The notes beneath the pieces were generated by a model. The model was given only the letters and a program-made list of their open reading frames with translations, did not search any database and had not been told where the DNA came from. From NCBI RefSeq assembly GCF_900091315.1, contig NZ_FLSP01000022.1, forward strand, positions 34,678 through 98,677: a stretch of DNA of 64,000 nucleotides, written 5' to 3'. The stretch comes from Streptomyces sp. DI166. GTDB taxonomy: Bacteria; Actinomycetota; Actinomycetes; Streptomycetales; Streptomycetaceae. Below, piece by piece: positions 43,904 to 52,096 of this stretch. Within the stretch, counting starts at the first letter, position 1. Each line of letters begins with the position of its first letter. The translations under genes and the position numbers were made by a program.

Positions 43904-45642
43904 AATGTGCTGCTCTCTGGGTCTTCAAGGGCTGCGTTGTCTTCAGCAGCCAGGGAAAGGCGTTCTGTCGCCCTGGTGATTATTTCTCGGGCCGCCTCGG
44001 TGCGAGACCACGCGCGGTCGCTGTCCGTGGGCGGCGCGGTGAGCCTCTGTAGGGGCTCGGGCGGGAGTTCCAGCCGGTGGCTCGTGCCGGTGGGGTCCTT
44101 CCAGCGGTGCGGGGCGACCGGAACGGCAAACCGGGGTACTTCCTGCTGCTCCCGCTCGGCCTTCTCGATCATGTCCTTGGCGCCGTTGATCCGGACGCGG
44201 CCGCTGTCGTCGAGCTCCTTCCTCAGGGCGCGCCAGGCCTTCTTCCAGTCGTCCGCCCCGTCGGGCACGCCGAGCACCAAATACGGGTTGAGCGGCTGGT
44301 CGCGTTCTCCGAGGGGCCGGTCCTCCAGGAAGCTCCGATTCTTCCGCAGCATGGCCACGGCACCTCCGCCGAGTTGGTCCCGCACTGGGGGACGGCCTTC
44401 GGCATCCTGCTCCAGGAGTTTGAGGGACTCCGTCATCTCCTGGCCGGCGCGCAGGTAGGCATGGATGTTCTGGGCCTCCCAGCGCACCGGCTGTGAGTGG
44501 TGCCGAAGCCTCGCGGCCATGGTGAGCGCCGCCTTCCTCCGCTGTTCCGCCGTCTCGCCGTCCCCGCGGAGGAGGGCACGGTGCATCTGCCGCACGGCCC
44601 TGATCAGGGCCCGCACGCCGATCCAGCCGTTGAACCTTTTGCTGCTCCCGCTGCGTACACGGGGGTTGATCCGCTCCAGGAGGACCCACAGCCTCTCGTC
44701 GGCGACGAGGTCGTCCGGAATCTCTCCGGTCCGCCGCACCTCGCGCAGGGCATCGAGGAGCTTCTGTGTTGGTGGAAGGAGGTCGGTCCACTCCTCCGCG
44801 ATGGCCTTGGCGTCGTTGGCCTGCAGTCTCACCAGCAGGCTCCAGTCCTGCGGCCAGTCACGGCCGGGTTCCGTTCCCGGGCCTGCCTCCCGGCGCTCCC
44901 GTTCCAGGGGCCAGGCCAGCAGGTCCATCTCCTCGTCGGTGAGGGACGCCGGGTCCAGGCGGGCACGGAAGTAGGCGGCACGGGAGGTGCCGTCGTGGTC
45001 GGGGACCGCGCCGATCCACTCCTCGTCGATGTAGTCGTCGAGGAGCGGCCGGGGGAGCTTCGCCAGGAGCGCCCTCTGGCGGGGGGCCGGCAGGTTGGTC
45101 TCCATCAGGCGACGGTCGTCCTGGTAGATCTGCCACATGCTGCCCGGCTCCCCCAGGAGCGGCAGCGGCTTGTCCTCCAGCAGGGCGCGGGCGCGGTCGT
45201 TGAGCCGGCCATTGAGGACGTCCAGCCCGTGGTCCTGTGCCATAAGGAGCAGGGAGACGCCCTTGACCGGGTCGTCCTGCCGGGTCGCTGCATCGGCCGC
45301 GGCCCGCGCCAGCTTCTGCGCGGAGAGCGTTCCGGTCTCCGCCTTCAGAGCGTCGGGCAGCATGATTTCGGCGAAGGGGCGGGCGCGCTCCCAAGCCTCC
45401 CGGTCGGCGAATCCATCGGGGACCGGCTGGGGCATGACCGGTTCCGGCTCCGGCTGCTTCTGCGGCGATAGGACCGGAGCAGGGCTGCTGGCAGCTTCCG
45501 CGAACTGCGGAGCTTCCCCAACGGTCCGGCCTTGGGCGCGGGCCTGGCGGAGGGCGAGGCGGCGGGCGATCTCCCGCTGCCGCAGCTCCTCCAGGCGGAC
45601 CTGCTCGTTCTGGCCCGCTCCCCGTGGGATTCCTGCCGTCAT
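43900..45642 (-). CDS. Helical protein with degenerate J-domain-like segment
   Basis: This 580-residue protein starts with a charged coiled coil (EQVRLEELRQREIARRLALR) and a Pro-rich linker, then a large helical middle region. Around residues 452-497 it reads NPYLVLGV, a helix WKKAWRALRKEL, a short loop, and INGAKDMIEKAERE. This order and spacing copy a DnaJ J-domain (yxvLGV, basic helix II, loop, helix III INxAxxxL), but the HPD tripeptide of the loop is absent. With Hsp70 and a GrpE-like protein coded next to it, it is the likely co-chaperone or adaptor; without HPD it may bind Hsp70 differently. The ATG overlaps the helicase stop by one base (TGATG) and has GGAGGAG upstream. Confidence 0.6.
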   Translation of the reverse strand: MTAGIPRGAGQNEQVRLEELRQREIARRLALRQARAQGRTVGEAPQFAEAASSPAPVLSPQKQPEPEPVMPQPVPDGFADREAWERARPFAEIMLPDALKAETGTLSAQKLARAAADAATRQDDPVKGVSLLLMAQDHGLDVLNGRLNDRARALLEDKPLPLLGEPGSMWQIYQDDRRLMETNLPAPRQRALLAKLPRPLLDDYIDEEWIGAVPDHDGTSRAAYFRARLDPASLTDEEMDLLAWPLERERREAGPGTEPGRDWPQDWSLLVRLQANDAKAIAEEWTDLLPPTQKLLDALREVRRTGEIPDDLVADERLWVLLERINPRVRSGSSKRFNGWIGVRALIRAVRQMHRALLRGDGETAEQRRKAALTMAARLRHHSQPVRWEAQNIHAYLRAGQEMTESLKLLEQDAEGRPPVRDQLGGGAVAMLRKNRSFLEDRPLGERDQPLNPYLVLGVPDGADDWKKAWRALRKELDDSGRVRINGAKDMIEKAEREQQEVPRFAVPVAPHRWKDPTGTSHRLELPPEPLQRLTAPPTDSDRAWSRTEAAREIITRATERLSLAAEDNAALEDPESSTL

Positions 45643-48600
45643 CAGAGCTCCTCCGCGAAGATGTGCACCTGCTCGATCACCGCGGCAGGGGTCCGGTCCA
45701 GGCTGTAGGAGTCGGCGAAGGCGATCCTGGTGGCGAGGCCACCGGCACGGACCTCGTTACGTAGGGCCTGGAGCCGTTCGTTCCCGCACTCCTCGGTGGC
45801 GGACTCCAGCGGATGCTTGACGGCGACCGCGACGGGCTCGCCGGTGAAGTCCGAAGTGAAGAGCGCCACTGGTCCGGCAGGGGTCTCCTTGAGGCTGACG
45901 GTGGGCTCCTCGTCCGCCCAACCCTTTAGCAAGAGGGCGTGCTCGTTCGGATCGATCTGCAGTTTCCGGCCGCGCAGGGCGTCGGTCAGGTCGCGGGCGA
46001 GCCGCCAGTCGTACAGCGGGTGGAGGCGCATGTTGGAGTAGTCACGCAGGCAGGCGTAGCAGGAGCTGCGGCAGTTCCGGGCATGCTGGGCGGCCTCCAG
46101 GTCGTGCACGTAGCGATCGACCGCCTGGAGGAACTCCTCGATGTGTTTCTCCGAACCCAGGTGGGTGCTGAAGCCCGCGCCGTTGTCGAGGCTGTCCGCC
46201 AGGTAGGCCATGACGGGAGCGGCCACCGGCGCGTCCGAGCCGTGGATGCCGCTGAGGAGTTCCTCCGGCTGCACATCCAGGTGCGGGGCGGCGGCCCGGC
46301 GCAGCAGGGCCGCCAGCGAGTACCAGGCGGCACGCCGGCCGTGGTAGGCCTCGGGAAAGCCATCGATCTGCTGGGACTTCGAGATGTCGAAGCGGAGGCC
46401 CCGGTTCGCGTCGAGGGCGCCCTTGGCCCCGATGAAGAGCATGTCGGTGTGCTGGGTGGCGCCGAGGGCGATCTCCAGGTCGGCTTCTGCCTTGGGGTGG
46501 TCCAGAGCGAGGTATCCGCGCCACGGGCCGGTGTTCTTGACAAACCGGAAGAGCTTTCCGGCGTTGGTGTTGACGATGTAGCGGTCACCGCTGCCAGTGT
46601 GGACGACCATCCAGTCGTCGTCGGCACGGTGGATGCGCGGGGCGGTCTTTTCCAGGTCGGTGGCCGTCCGCGCGCTGGTGGCGTTGGAGCCGAGCTCCCG
46701 GTAGCCGTCGTAGTCCCGTGCTTCGCGGGCAGCCCGGAAGCCTGCGGGCTCCCGGAAGGGGACAGCCTTGTAGTACTTGCTCTCCGCGCCGCAGGCGGGG
46801 CAGGTGCCAGCGCTCCCGGTTTCCGGGTCGACGGCGGTCTGCGGGTCCACGTGGGAACAGATCCGGCACATGGCGACCAACTGTTCCGGTCCGAACGGGT
46901 CCTCGGCGGCCTGCACTCCGCGTCCGCTCGGGACGAGGGAGACCACTCCGCTGGAGCGGAGCAGACGGCCGTCCTGCGGGGTTTCGCTGCCTGGTGCGAA
47001 CTTGCTGAGGGCGACGGCCAGGTCGCGGTTGACGGAGTCGGCCGGCGGCCAGGGGAAAGTCTTCTGCGGGATGCTCCGGTAGAGGAGACGGGAGCGGGTC
47101 GGGAATCCGAACATGGGCAGGAGACCCGCCTCTGCCAGACGCTGGCTGAGGTCGGAGTGGCCGACGGTCCGGGTTGCCACCTCGTCGATTTGGCCGAGGA
47201 GTTCGTCGATAGCGGCCACCGGATCGATGGCGGCGATGCTCTCCGGTGTGCCAGCCTGGAAGGCGGCGGCAGCGGCTCGGATGCGGTCCGGGTGTTCGGC
47301 GATCCAGTGGCGGACGGGACCGCGATGCATCGGCCAGTCGGCGGCAAGGCCGAACTGGCCGTGGACGTTGGTCGTCATGTCCGGCCCCTTTTGGCGGTCC
47401 TCCGGCTGCAGGGGCTCGAAGGCCTGGCGCAGAACCTCTCCCAGCAGGACCCGCCGGAAGACGGAGACCATGCCGAGGACCAGGTAGGGCGGCGGAGTCG
47501 GGTCGTTGGTGATGGCCTCTGGGCGGGCGAAGTAGTGCTCGTCGTGGCTGCGGCCGCGGCAGACGGTGAGGGCCACGGCAACCGGGCTGTTGCGTCGGCC
47601 TGCGCGCCCCACCCGCTGCTGGTAGTTGAAGCGGGTGGGCGGCATGTTGGCCATGATCACGGTGTTGAGGGGGCCGATGTCGACACCGGCCTCCATGGTG
47701 GTGGTTACGGAGAGCAGTTCCAGGCCGTCCGCCTGCGGGACGTCGTTGTCGCCGAGGAAGACGTCCTGGAAGAGGCTCTGCCGGCGCTGGGCCTCCAGCC
47801 GGTCCGTCTGGCCGGTCAGCTCTGCCGCGCGCAGGGGGAAGTCACCGGTGCGGTGGGCGGCCTTCCACGCGTAGTAGTCGTCTTCGAGGACTCCGCTGTA
47901 CTGCTGGGGCACAGCAGGCAGCGGGGCCAGGCACTTGGTGCACAGCCCCGCACCCGGGTGAAGGTGCGGTCGATGGCAGGAACGGCACGTCCAGGTCTTG
48001 TTGTCACCAGGGCGGAGCGCCACCTTCTCCGGCTTGATGACGTAGTCGACCACAGCGTCCTTCCAGACGCCGAGCACCCGGTCCTCAACCGTCTTCAAAT
48101 CGGTGCCATGGCGTTCGGCGACCTGCTTCCAGAAACGCTTCAGAGGCGCAGGCGGCCCCTGCAGAGAAGCACGTATCCGGGTGAAGCGCCGCATCAAGCC
48201 AAGAATCCGTAGGCTGGCACGCGCCACGGTCAGATCGCTGTCCGGGCCGATCTCCACAGGTGAGCGGTCGTCACGCAGGCAGAGCCAGCCGAGTCCGAGC
48301 GATTCGAAGTCACGGCCGCCGCCGGAGAAGAGGCTGCCGATGGTCTCGAGGCGGAGACGGGAGCGGACGCGGTTGAGCAGTTCCTCCTGTGCCTGGGTCT
48401 CCACCGCCGCTTCCCGGTCGCGCTCCCAGTTGTAGAGCGCGGTCCAGGGCTGTCCGGCCGAGGTCTGCTGGAGCGAGGCCGCGGGACCGGCGGGGTTGGT
48501 GCCGTACTTCAGCAGCATGCCTTCGAGGTTGGAGGCGAGATCGTCCAGCGAGGGCAGTTCGGCGAACTTCCGCTCCAGGTCGGGCAAGAGTTCCGGTTCC

Positions 48601-51107
48601 GCGTCGAGGTCGTCGGCGAGAATCGCCTTCAGGCGCCCCCAGTCCGCCGGGTTGCGGTCCCGCAGCCGTCCCATGGCGGCACGGGCGCCCACACGATCGA
48701 CGGACTGCCCGGCGTAGTGTGCCTTCACCAGTTGAAGGTCTCCGAACGGATCCCCCTGGTTCTCGACGGCCTGGGCGCTGAGAAGGCGGAGAAGGTCCTG
48801 GTAGTGGCGCAGGGCAAGACCGCTGGCGAGCTCGGAGGCGTCGTCACGGCTGTCGGAGAAGGCGATCGCCTTGCGCCGGCCGTCGGGGAGGTGGCCGAGG
48901 GCTTCGGTCACCAGCACCTGGTTGATCTTGTAGAAACCGGTGCGCATTCGCCGGACCGGCGCGTTGCGCAGCCGATCAGGCGATTCCAGCGGGATGAAAC
49001 GGCCGTCCCGGTCGTACTTGATCTCCCAGTCGTCGCCGCAGGCGGGGCAGCGGGTGGGGAAGGCCTGGAGCCGGGCCGGGTCGTAGGCCGGCTTCTTGTT
49101 CTCCTTGTCCAGGGGCACGGAGATGTGGAACGACCATCCGGTGTGCTGGACGTCCCGGTTCTCCAGGCGGCCGGTGGCGGGCTGGTAGGCGCTGCGGCGG
49201 AACTCGAACTCGACCTGCGGCCCGCCGTCGGACAGGCCCGCATGCCAGCCGGGGTCGTCAAGGCCAAGGCCCTTGGTGCGCGGCCAGTACACGACGTAGT
49301 TCGCCGCGGTGGGTGCGCCACTGGCCTCGTCGGGGAGCAGGTCCAGGTCCGGGAAATCGGTGTGGAGGGCCCCGGTGAACTTACGTCGCTGGGTGTCCTT
49401 GGGGCTGGCGTACCCGCCGAGCATGAGGTCGCCGCAGGCCTGGCAGGAGAGAAGTTCCAGTACGCGCGCGCCGCAGGTGCAGCGGGACGTGGGCTCGGCG
49501 AAGAGTCGGCCTACCCGGCGTTCGGGGCTGTGCTCCACGGGGATGTTGGGGCACTGCGGGTCGGAACAGGCCCAGATTCCCTCGATGTTCCGGAAGAAGA
49601 AGTGGGCGCGGAGCTGGGGGAGTTCGAGGTCCTGGGCGGAGCCGAGTATGCGCAGCACCCCGTGGAGTGCGTCCTGGCGCTGTTCCTCGGGGACGTCCGG
49701 AAAGAGGTTCTTCGCCAGTTCGGGGGCCGACAGAGCACGAGGCCTGCCGCCGGGAGTGAGTGCGCGCTGGAGCGCCGGGCCGAGGCGGGTCTCCCGGGCC
49801 AGGGCGATGGCTTCGTCCTGGGTGACGGGGGCCTTCGCAGCCTGCGCGAGGCGTTCGGTGTGGGCGGTCAGGCTGCCCTCGCCGTGTTTCTCCTTCGCCT
49901 TTCCGGGGATGATCACGCGCCGGGATCCGGGCAGGGCGAAGAACCCGTCGAGGAAGTCGTCGTCCCGGCCGGCCTCCAAGGAGGCGGAGGCGGCGAGCAC
50001 ACGCAGCTTCTCGGGGCTCTCGTCGAGGCCGAGCCGGTGGCGGAGGTTGCGCAGCAGGTAGGCCACCTCGGTGCCGGCCGTACCGCGGTACATGTGGAGC
50101 TCGTCGAGGATCAGGGTGAAGCGGGCGCTCGGTGTTTCCTCCAGCCACTTCCTCGTGGCGCTGAAGATGTGCTCCTCCTGCTTGCGGAGCAGCATGATGT
50201 TCAGCATCGAGTAGTTGGTGACCATGATGTCCGGCGGCGCAGCCTGCATGTCCCAGCGGGCGTGCATCTCCGCTGCGCCGAGTCGCGCGATGAAGGGCTG
50301 CAGCTCCTCGTCGAGCTTCTCGTCGGCCTTGCGCTGCCGTTCCTGGACCTCCCGCAGGTACTGCCGCAAGCGAAAGTTCGCCGGCTCGGAATCGCGGCTG
50401 CCGGAGACGGGAGTGGCTCCGGTGTAGCGGCCGAAGTAGAAGCGGTGTCCGTTACGCTTCCGGTCCAGCCATGCGTGGGCCTCGCGACTGTCCAGCGACT
50501 TCCGGAGCCGGACCAGCTGGTCGTCGGCGAGGGCGTTGGTGGGATAGAGGATCAGCACGCGCATGGCGGCAGGGTGCCCGTGCTCGTTCTGTCGGCTGGG
50601 CTCGTAGGCCCCGTCTCCCTGCCACCATTCCCGCTGCACCGCACGGGTGCCCTGCCAGTGGGCGGACTCGGCGACCAGGTCGGCGAGGACCGGCAGCAGG
50701 AAGGACTCCGTCTTTCCGGAACCGGTGCCTGCGGTGACCACGAAGTCCTTGCCCGCGCAGGCGGTAACCAGGGCTTCGTGCTGATGCTGGTAGAGGCTGG
50801 TCACACCGTCGGGGAGCGTGAACCGGGCGAACTCGGCCGCGTCGGGGTGCGCCCCTGCTTCGGCAAAGGAGTCCGCGATGCTGACGCCCCGGGAGGCGTA
50901 CTGCGGGCGCAGCTCGATCAGCGGGTCACGCCAGGCCCCGTTGTCCCGGTCCAGGAGATTGCGCCGTTCCTCCATGACGGAACGATCATCGACGCCGAAC
51001 GGGGTGTCGTAGTAGCGGAAGAGCGCGCTGCGCAGGTCGTCGAATGTGCCCATGACGTCCTGGACATCGGTGTTCGTCACCGCCGCCGTGTGCTGTTCGA
51101 CGCTCAC
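45642..51107 (-). CDS. Giant DExH helicase with DUF1998-like zinc domains
   Basis: This 1821-residue superfamily-2 helicase has a first RecA lobe with Walker A TAGTGSGKTESF (K132), DELH box ILDELHMYRG (D335-H338) and a long insertion with zinc-binding cysteines (CTCGARVLELLSCQACGDL). A second lobe has TTTMEAGVDIG and RVGRAGRR. The C-terminal half carries more zinc clusters, including CRSCHRPH and the DUF1998/MZB-like CRSSCYACLRDYSN (C1679, C1683, C1686), and a final segment resembling a small nuclease-like or PLD-less cap. Related helicases are DruE (Druantia) and the DrmA/DrmB pair (DISARM). GTG 51107 follows GGGAGGA and overlaps the upstream stop (GTGA). It is probably the DNA-engaging motor of a defence system. 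Confidence 0.88.
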   Translation of the reverse strand: MSVEQHTAAVTNTDVQDVMGTFDDLRSALFRYYDTPFGVDDRSVMEERRNLLDRDNGAWRDPLIELRPQYASRGVSIADSFAEAGAHPDAAEFARFTLPDGVTSLYQHQHEALVTACAGKDFVVTAGTGSGKTESFLLPVLADLVAESAHWQGTRAVQREWWQGDGAYEPSRQNEHGHPAAMRVLILYPTNALADDQLVRLRKSLDSREAHAWLDRKRNGHRFYFGRYTGATPVSGSRDSEPANFRLRQYLREVQERQRKADEKLDEELQPFIARLGAAEMHARWDMQAAPPDIMVTNYSMLNIMLLRKQEEHIFSATRKWLEETPSARFTLILDELHMYRGTAGTEVAYLLRNLRHRLGLDESPEKLRVLAASASLEAGRDDDFLDGFFALPGSRRVIIPGKAKEKHGEGSLTAHTERLAQAAKAPVTQDEAIALARETRLGPALQRALTPGGRPRALSAPELAKNLFPDVPEEQRQDALHGVLRILGSAQDLELPQLRAHFFFRNIEGIWACSDPQCPNIPVEHSPERRVGRLFAEPTSRCTCGARVLELLSCQACGDLMLGGYASPKDTQRRKFTGALHTDFPDLDLLPDEASGAPTAANYVVYWPRTKGLGLDDPGWHAGLSDGGPQVEFEFRRSAYQPATGRLENRDVQHTGWSFHISVPLDKENKKPAYDPARLQAFPTRCPACGDDWEIKYDRDGRFIPLESPDRLRNAPVRRMRTGFYKINQVLVTEALGHLPDGRRKAIAFSDSRDDASELASGLALRHYQDLLRLLSAQAVENQGDPFGDLQLVKAHYAGQSVDRVGARAAMGRLRDRNPADWGRLKAILADDLDAEPELLPDLERKFAELPSLDDLASNLEGMLLKYGTNPAGPAASLQQTSAGQPWTALYNWERDREAAVETQAQEELLNRVRSRLRLETIGSLFSGGGRDFESLGLGWLCLRDDRSPVEIGPDSDLTVARASLRILGLMRRFTRIRASLQGPPAPLKRFWKQVAERHGTDLKTVEDRVLGVWKDAVVDYVIKPEKVALRPGDNKTWTCRSCHRPHLHPGAGLCTKCLAPLPAVPQQYSGVLEDDYYAWKAAHRTGDFPLRAAELTGQTDRLEAQRRQSLFQDVFLGDNDVPQADGLELLSVTTTMEAGVDIGPLNTVIMANMPPTRFNYQQRVGRAGRRNSPVAVALTVCRGRSHDEHYFARPEAITNDPTPPPYLVLGMVSVFRRVLLGEVLRQAFEPLQPEDRQKGPDMTTNVHGQFGLAADWPMHRGPVRHWIAEHPDRIRAAAAAFQAGTPESIAAIDPVAAIDELLGQIDEVATRTVGHSDLSQRLAEAGLLPMFGFPTRSRLLYRSIPQKTFPWPPADSVNRDLAVALSKFAPGSETPQDGRLLRSSGVVSLVPSGRGVQAAEDPFGPEQLVAMCRICSHVDPQTAVDPETGSAGTCPACGAESKYYKAVPFREPAGFRAAREARDYDGYRELGSNATSARTATDLEKTAPRIHRADDDWMVVHTGSGDRYIVNTNAGKLFRFVKNTGPWRGYLALDHPKAEADLEIALGATQHTDMLFIGAKGALDANRGLRFDISKSQQIDGFPEAYHGRRAAWYSLAALLRRAAAPHLDVQPEELLSGIHGSDAPVAAPVMAYLADSLDNGAGFSTHLGSEKHIEEFLQAVDRYVHDLEAAQHARNCRSSCYACLRDYSNMRLHPLYDWRLARDLTDALRGRKLQIDPNEHALLLKGWADEEPTVSLKETPAGPVALFTSDFTGEPVAVAVKHPLESATEECGNERLQALRNEVRAGGLATRIAFADSYSLDRTPAAVIEQVHIFAEEL

Positions 51108-52096
51108 TTGGTCCTCCCGCCGGTGGCCGCCACCAGTCGCGGCATGATCTCCAGGTTCTGCTGCAGCGAGGCCGCGATCGCCTCGGCGAGCGCCCTCGGC
51201 ACGTTGTCGTACGCGCGGGTCTGCGTCTGCTTGCCCGCTGAGGGCGGGAAGCCGCTGCACAGGACGGCCGCGCGCTCGTGCAGGGCGGGCAGGGGCGCGT
51301 ACCGGTCGACGAAGAGTCGGCCGATGCCGGCACGGCCCTTGCCGGATTCCGGCCGCCAGCGCATCACGCCAGTGCGGTGTCGGGCGAGCTCCAGGAAGAT
51401 ACCCGTCTCGCGTTCCACTGCATGGAAGACGCCGTTGCGGCGGACGCGGGTCAGGCGTGCGTAGTCGGCTCCGCGCCACCGGTACAGGCCGTCCTCGTCG
51501 TCCCTCTCCACGGGGACGAACTGATGGAGGCGCAGCTCGTACTTCTCAAGCGTGTTGACGGTGCTCCCACCTGGCGGTGCGGACTCGGGGCCCAGCGCCG
51601 CCTGCGGAAGCAGCTCCGTCAACTGCAGGGCGGCGCAGGGCACATAACGGGTCCCGAGGAACTCCGCGGCTTCCTGCAGGGCCCGCAGGTCCTCGTACTG
51701 GAACAGGAGGGTGTCGGGCAGCGGCGCCTCACCGGCCTCCGGCCGGTGAGAGACGGTGATCAGCTCCATCCACTCCTGCGCCGCCTCCTCGACGCGCGCG
51801 CTGATCCGCGCGGTGCGCGCGCCGGTCAGCAACGCGAGGCCGTCGGCGTGGGGCAGCCTGGTCAGCACCGGCGGGGCCACCGACCAGCGGTCGGCGCGCA
51901 GGTCCACGTCGATGAAGCCGAGGGCAGCGGCCTTGCGCATCCAGTCCCAGTCGGCGTACTCCTTCAGCTCCAGGCCCCATGCCTGGGCCTGACTGCGGAC
52001 CCCGTCGCGCAGTACGGACGCCTTGCCACTGCGGCTCTCGCTCAGCCAGCGGAGAAGGATCCCACCGAACGCGTTCGTGCCGATCGGTCCCGTCAT
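51104..52096 (-). CDS. Unknown protein of helicase-chaperone operon (330 aa)
   Basis: I do not recognise this family. The N-terminal 80 residues (LRWLSESRSGKASVLRDGVR, YADWDWMRKAAALGFIDVDL, VLTRLPHADGLALLTGAR) look like one or two winged-helix-type units. The middle is helical, and the C-terminal part includes RWRGADYARLTRVRRNGVFH and LELARHRTGVMRW. It may be a nucleic-acid-binding or targeting subunit; this is only a guess from the helix-turn-helix look. It overlaps both neighbours by four bases (ATGA at its start, GTGA at its end). Confidence 0.75.
   Translation of the reverse strand: MTGPIGTNAFGGILLRWLSESRSGKASVLRDGVRSQAQAWGLELKEYADWDWMRKAAALGFIDVDLRADRWSVAPPVLTRLPHADGLALLTGARTARISARVEEAAQEWMELITVSHRPEAGEAPLPDTLLFQYEDLRALQEAAEFLGTRYVPCAALQLTELLPQAALGPESAPPGGSTVNTLEKYELRLHQFVPVERDDEDGLYRWRGADYARLTRVRRNGVFHAVERETGIFLELARHRTGVMRWRPESGKGRAGIGRLFVDRYAPLPALHERAAVLCSGFPPSAGKQTQTRAYDNVPRALAEAIAASLQQNLEIMPRLVAATGGRTK

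Noticed and set aside
45939..51464. Very long plus-strand frames across the first giant helicase.
   Set aside because: Antisense shadows rich in Gly, Val and Glu with no domain; the minus strand has Walker A, DELH and zinc motifs.
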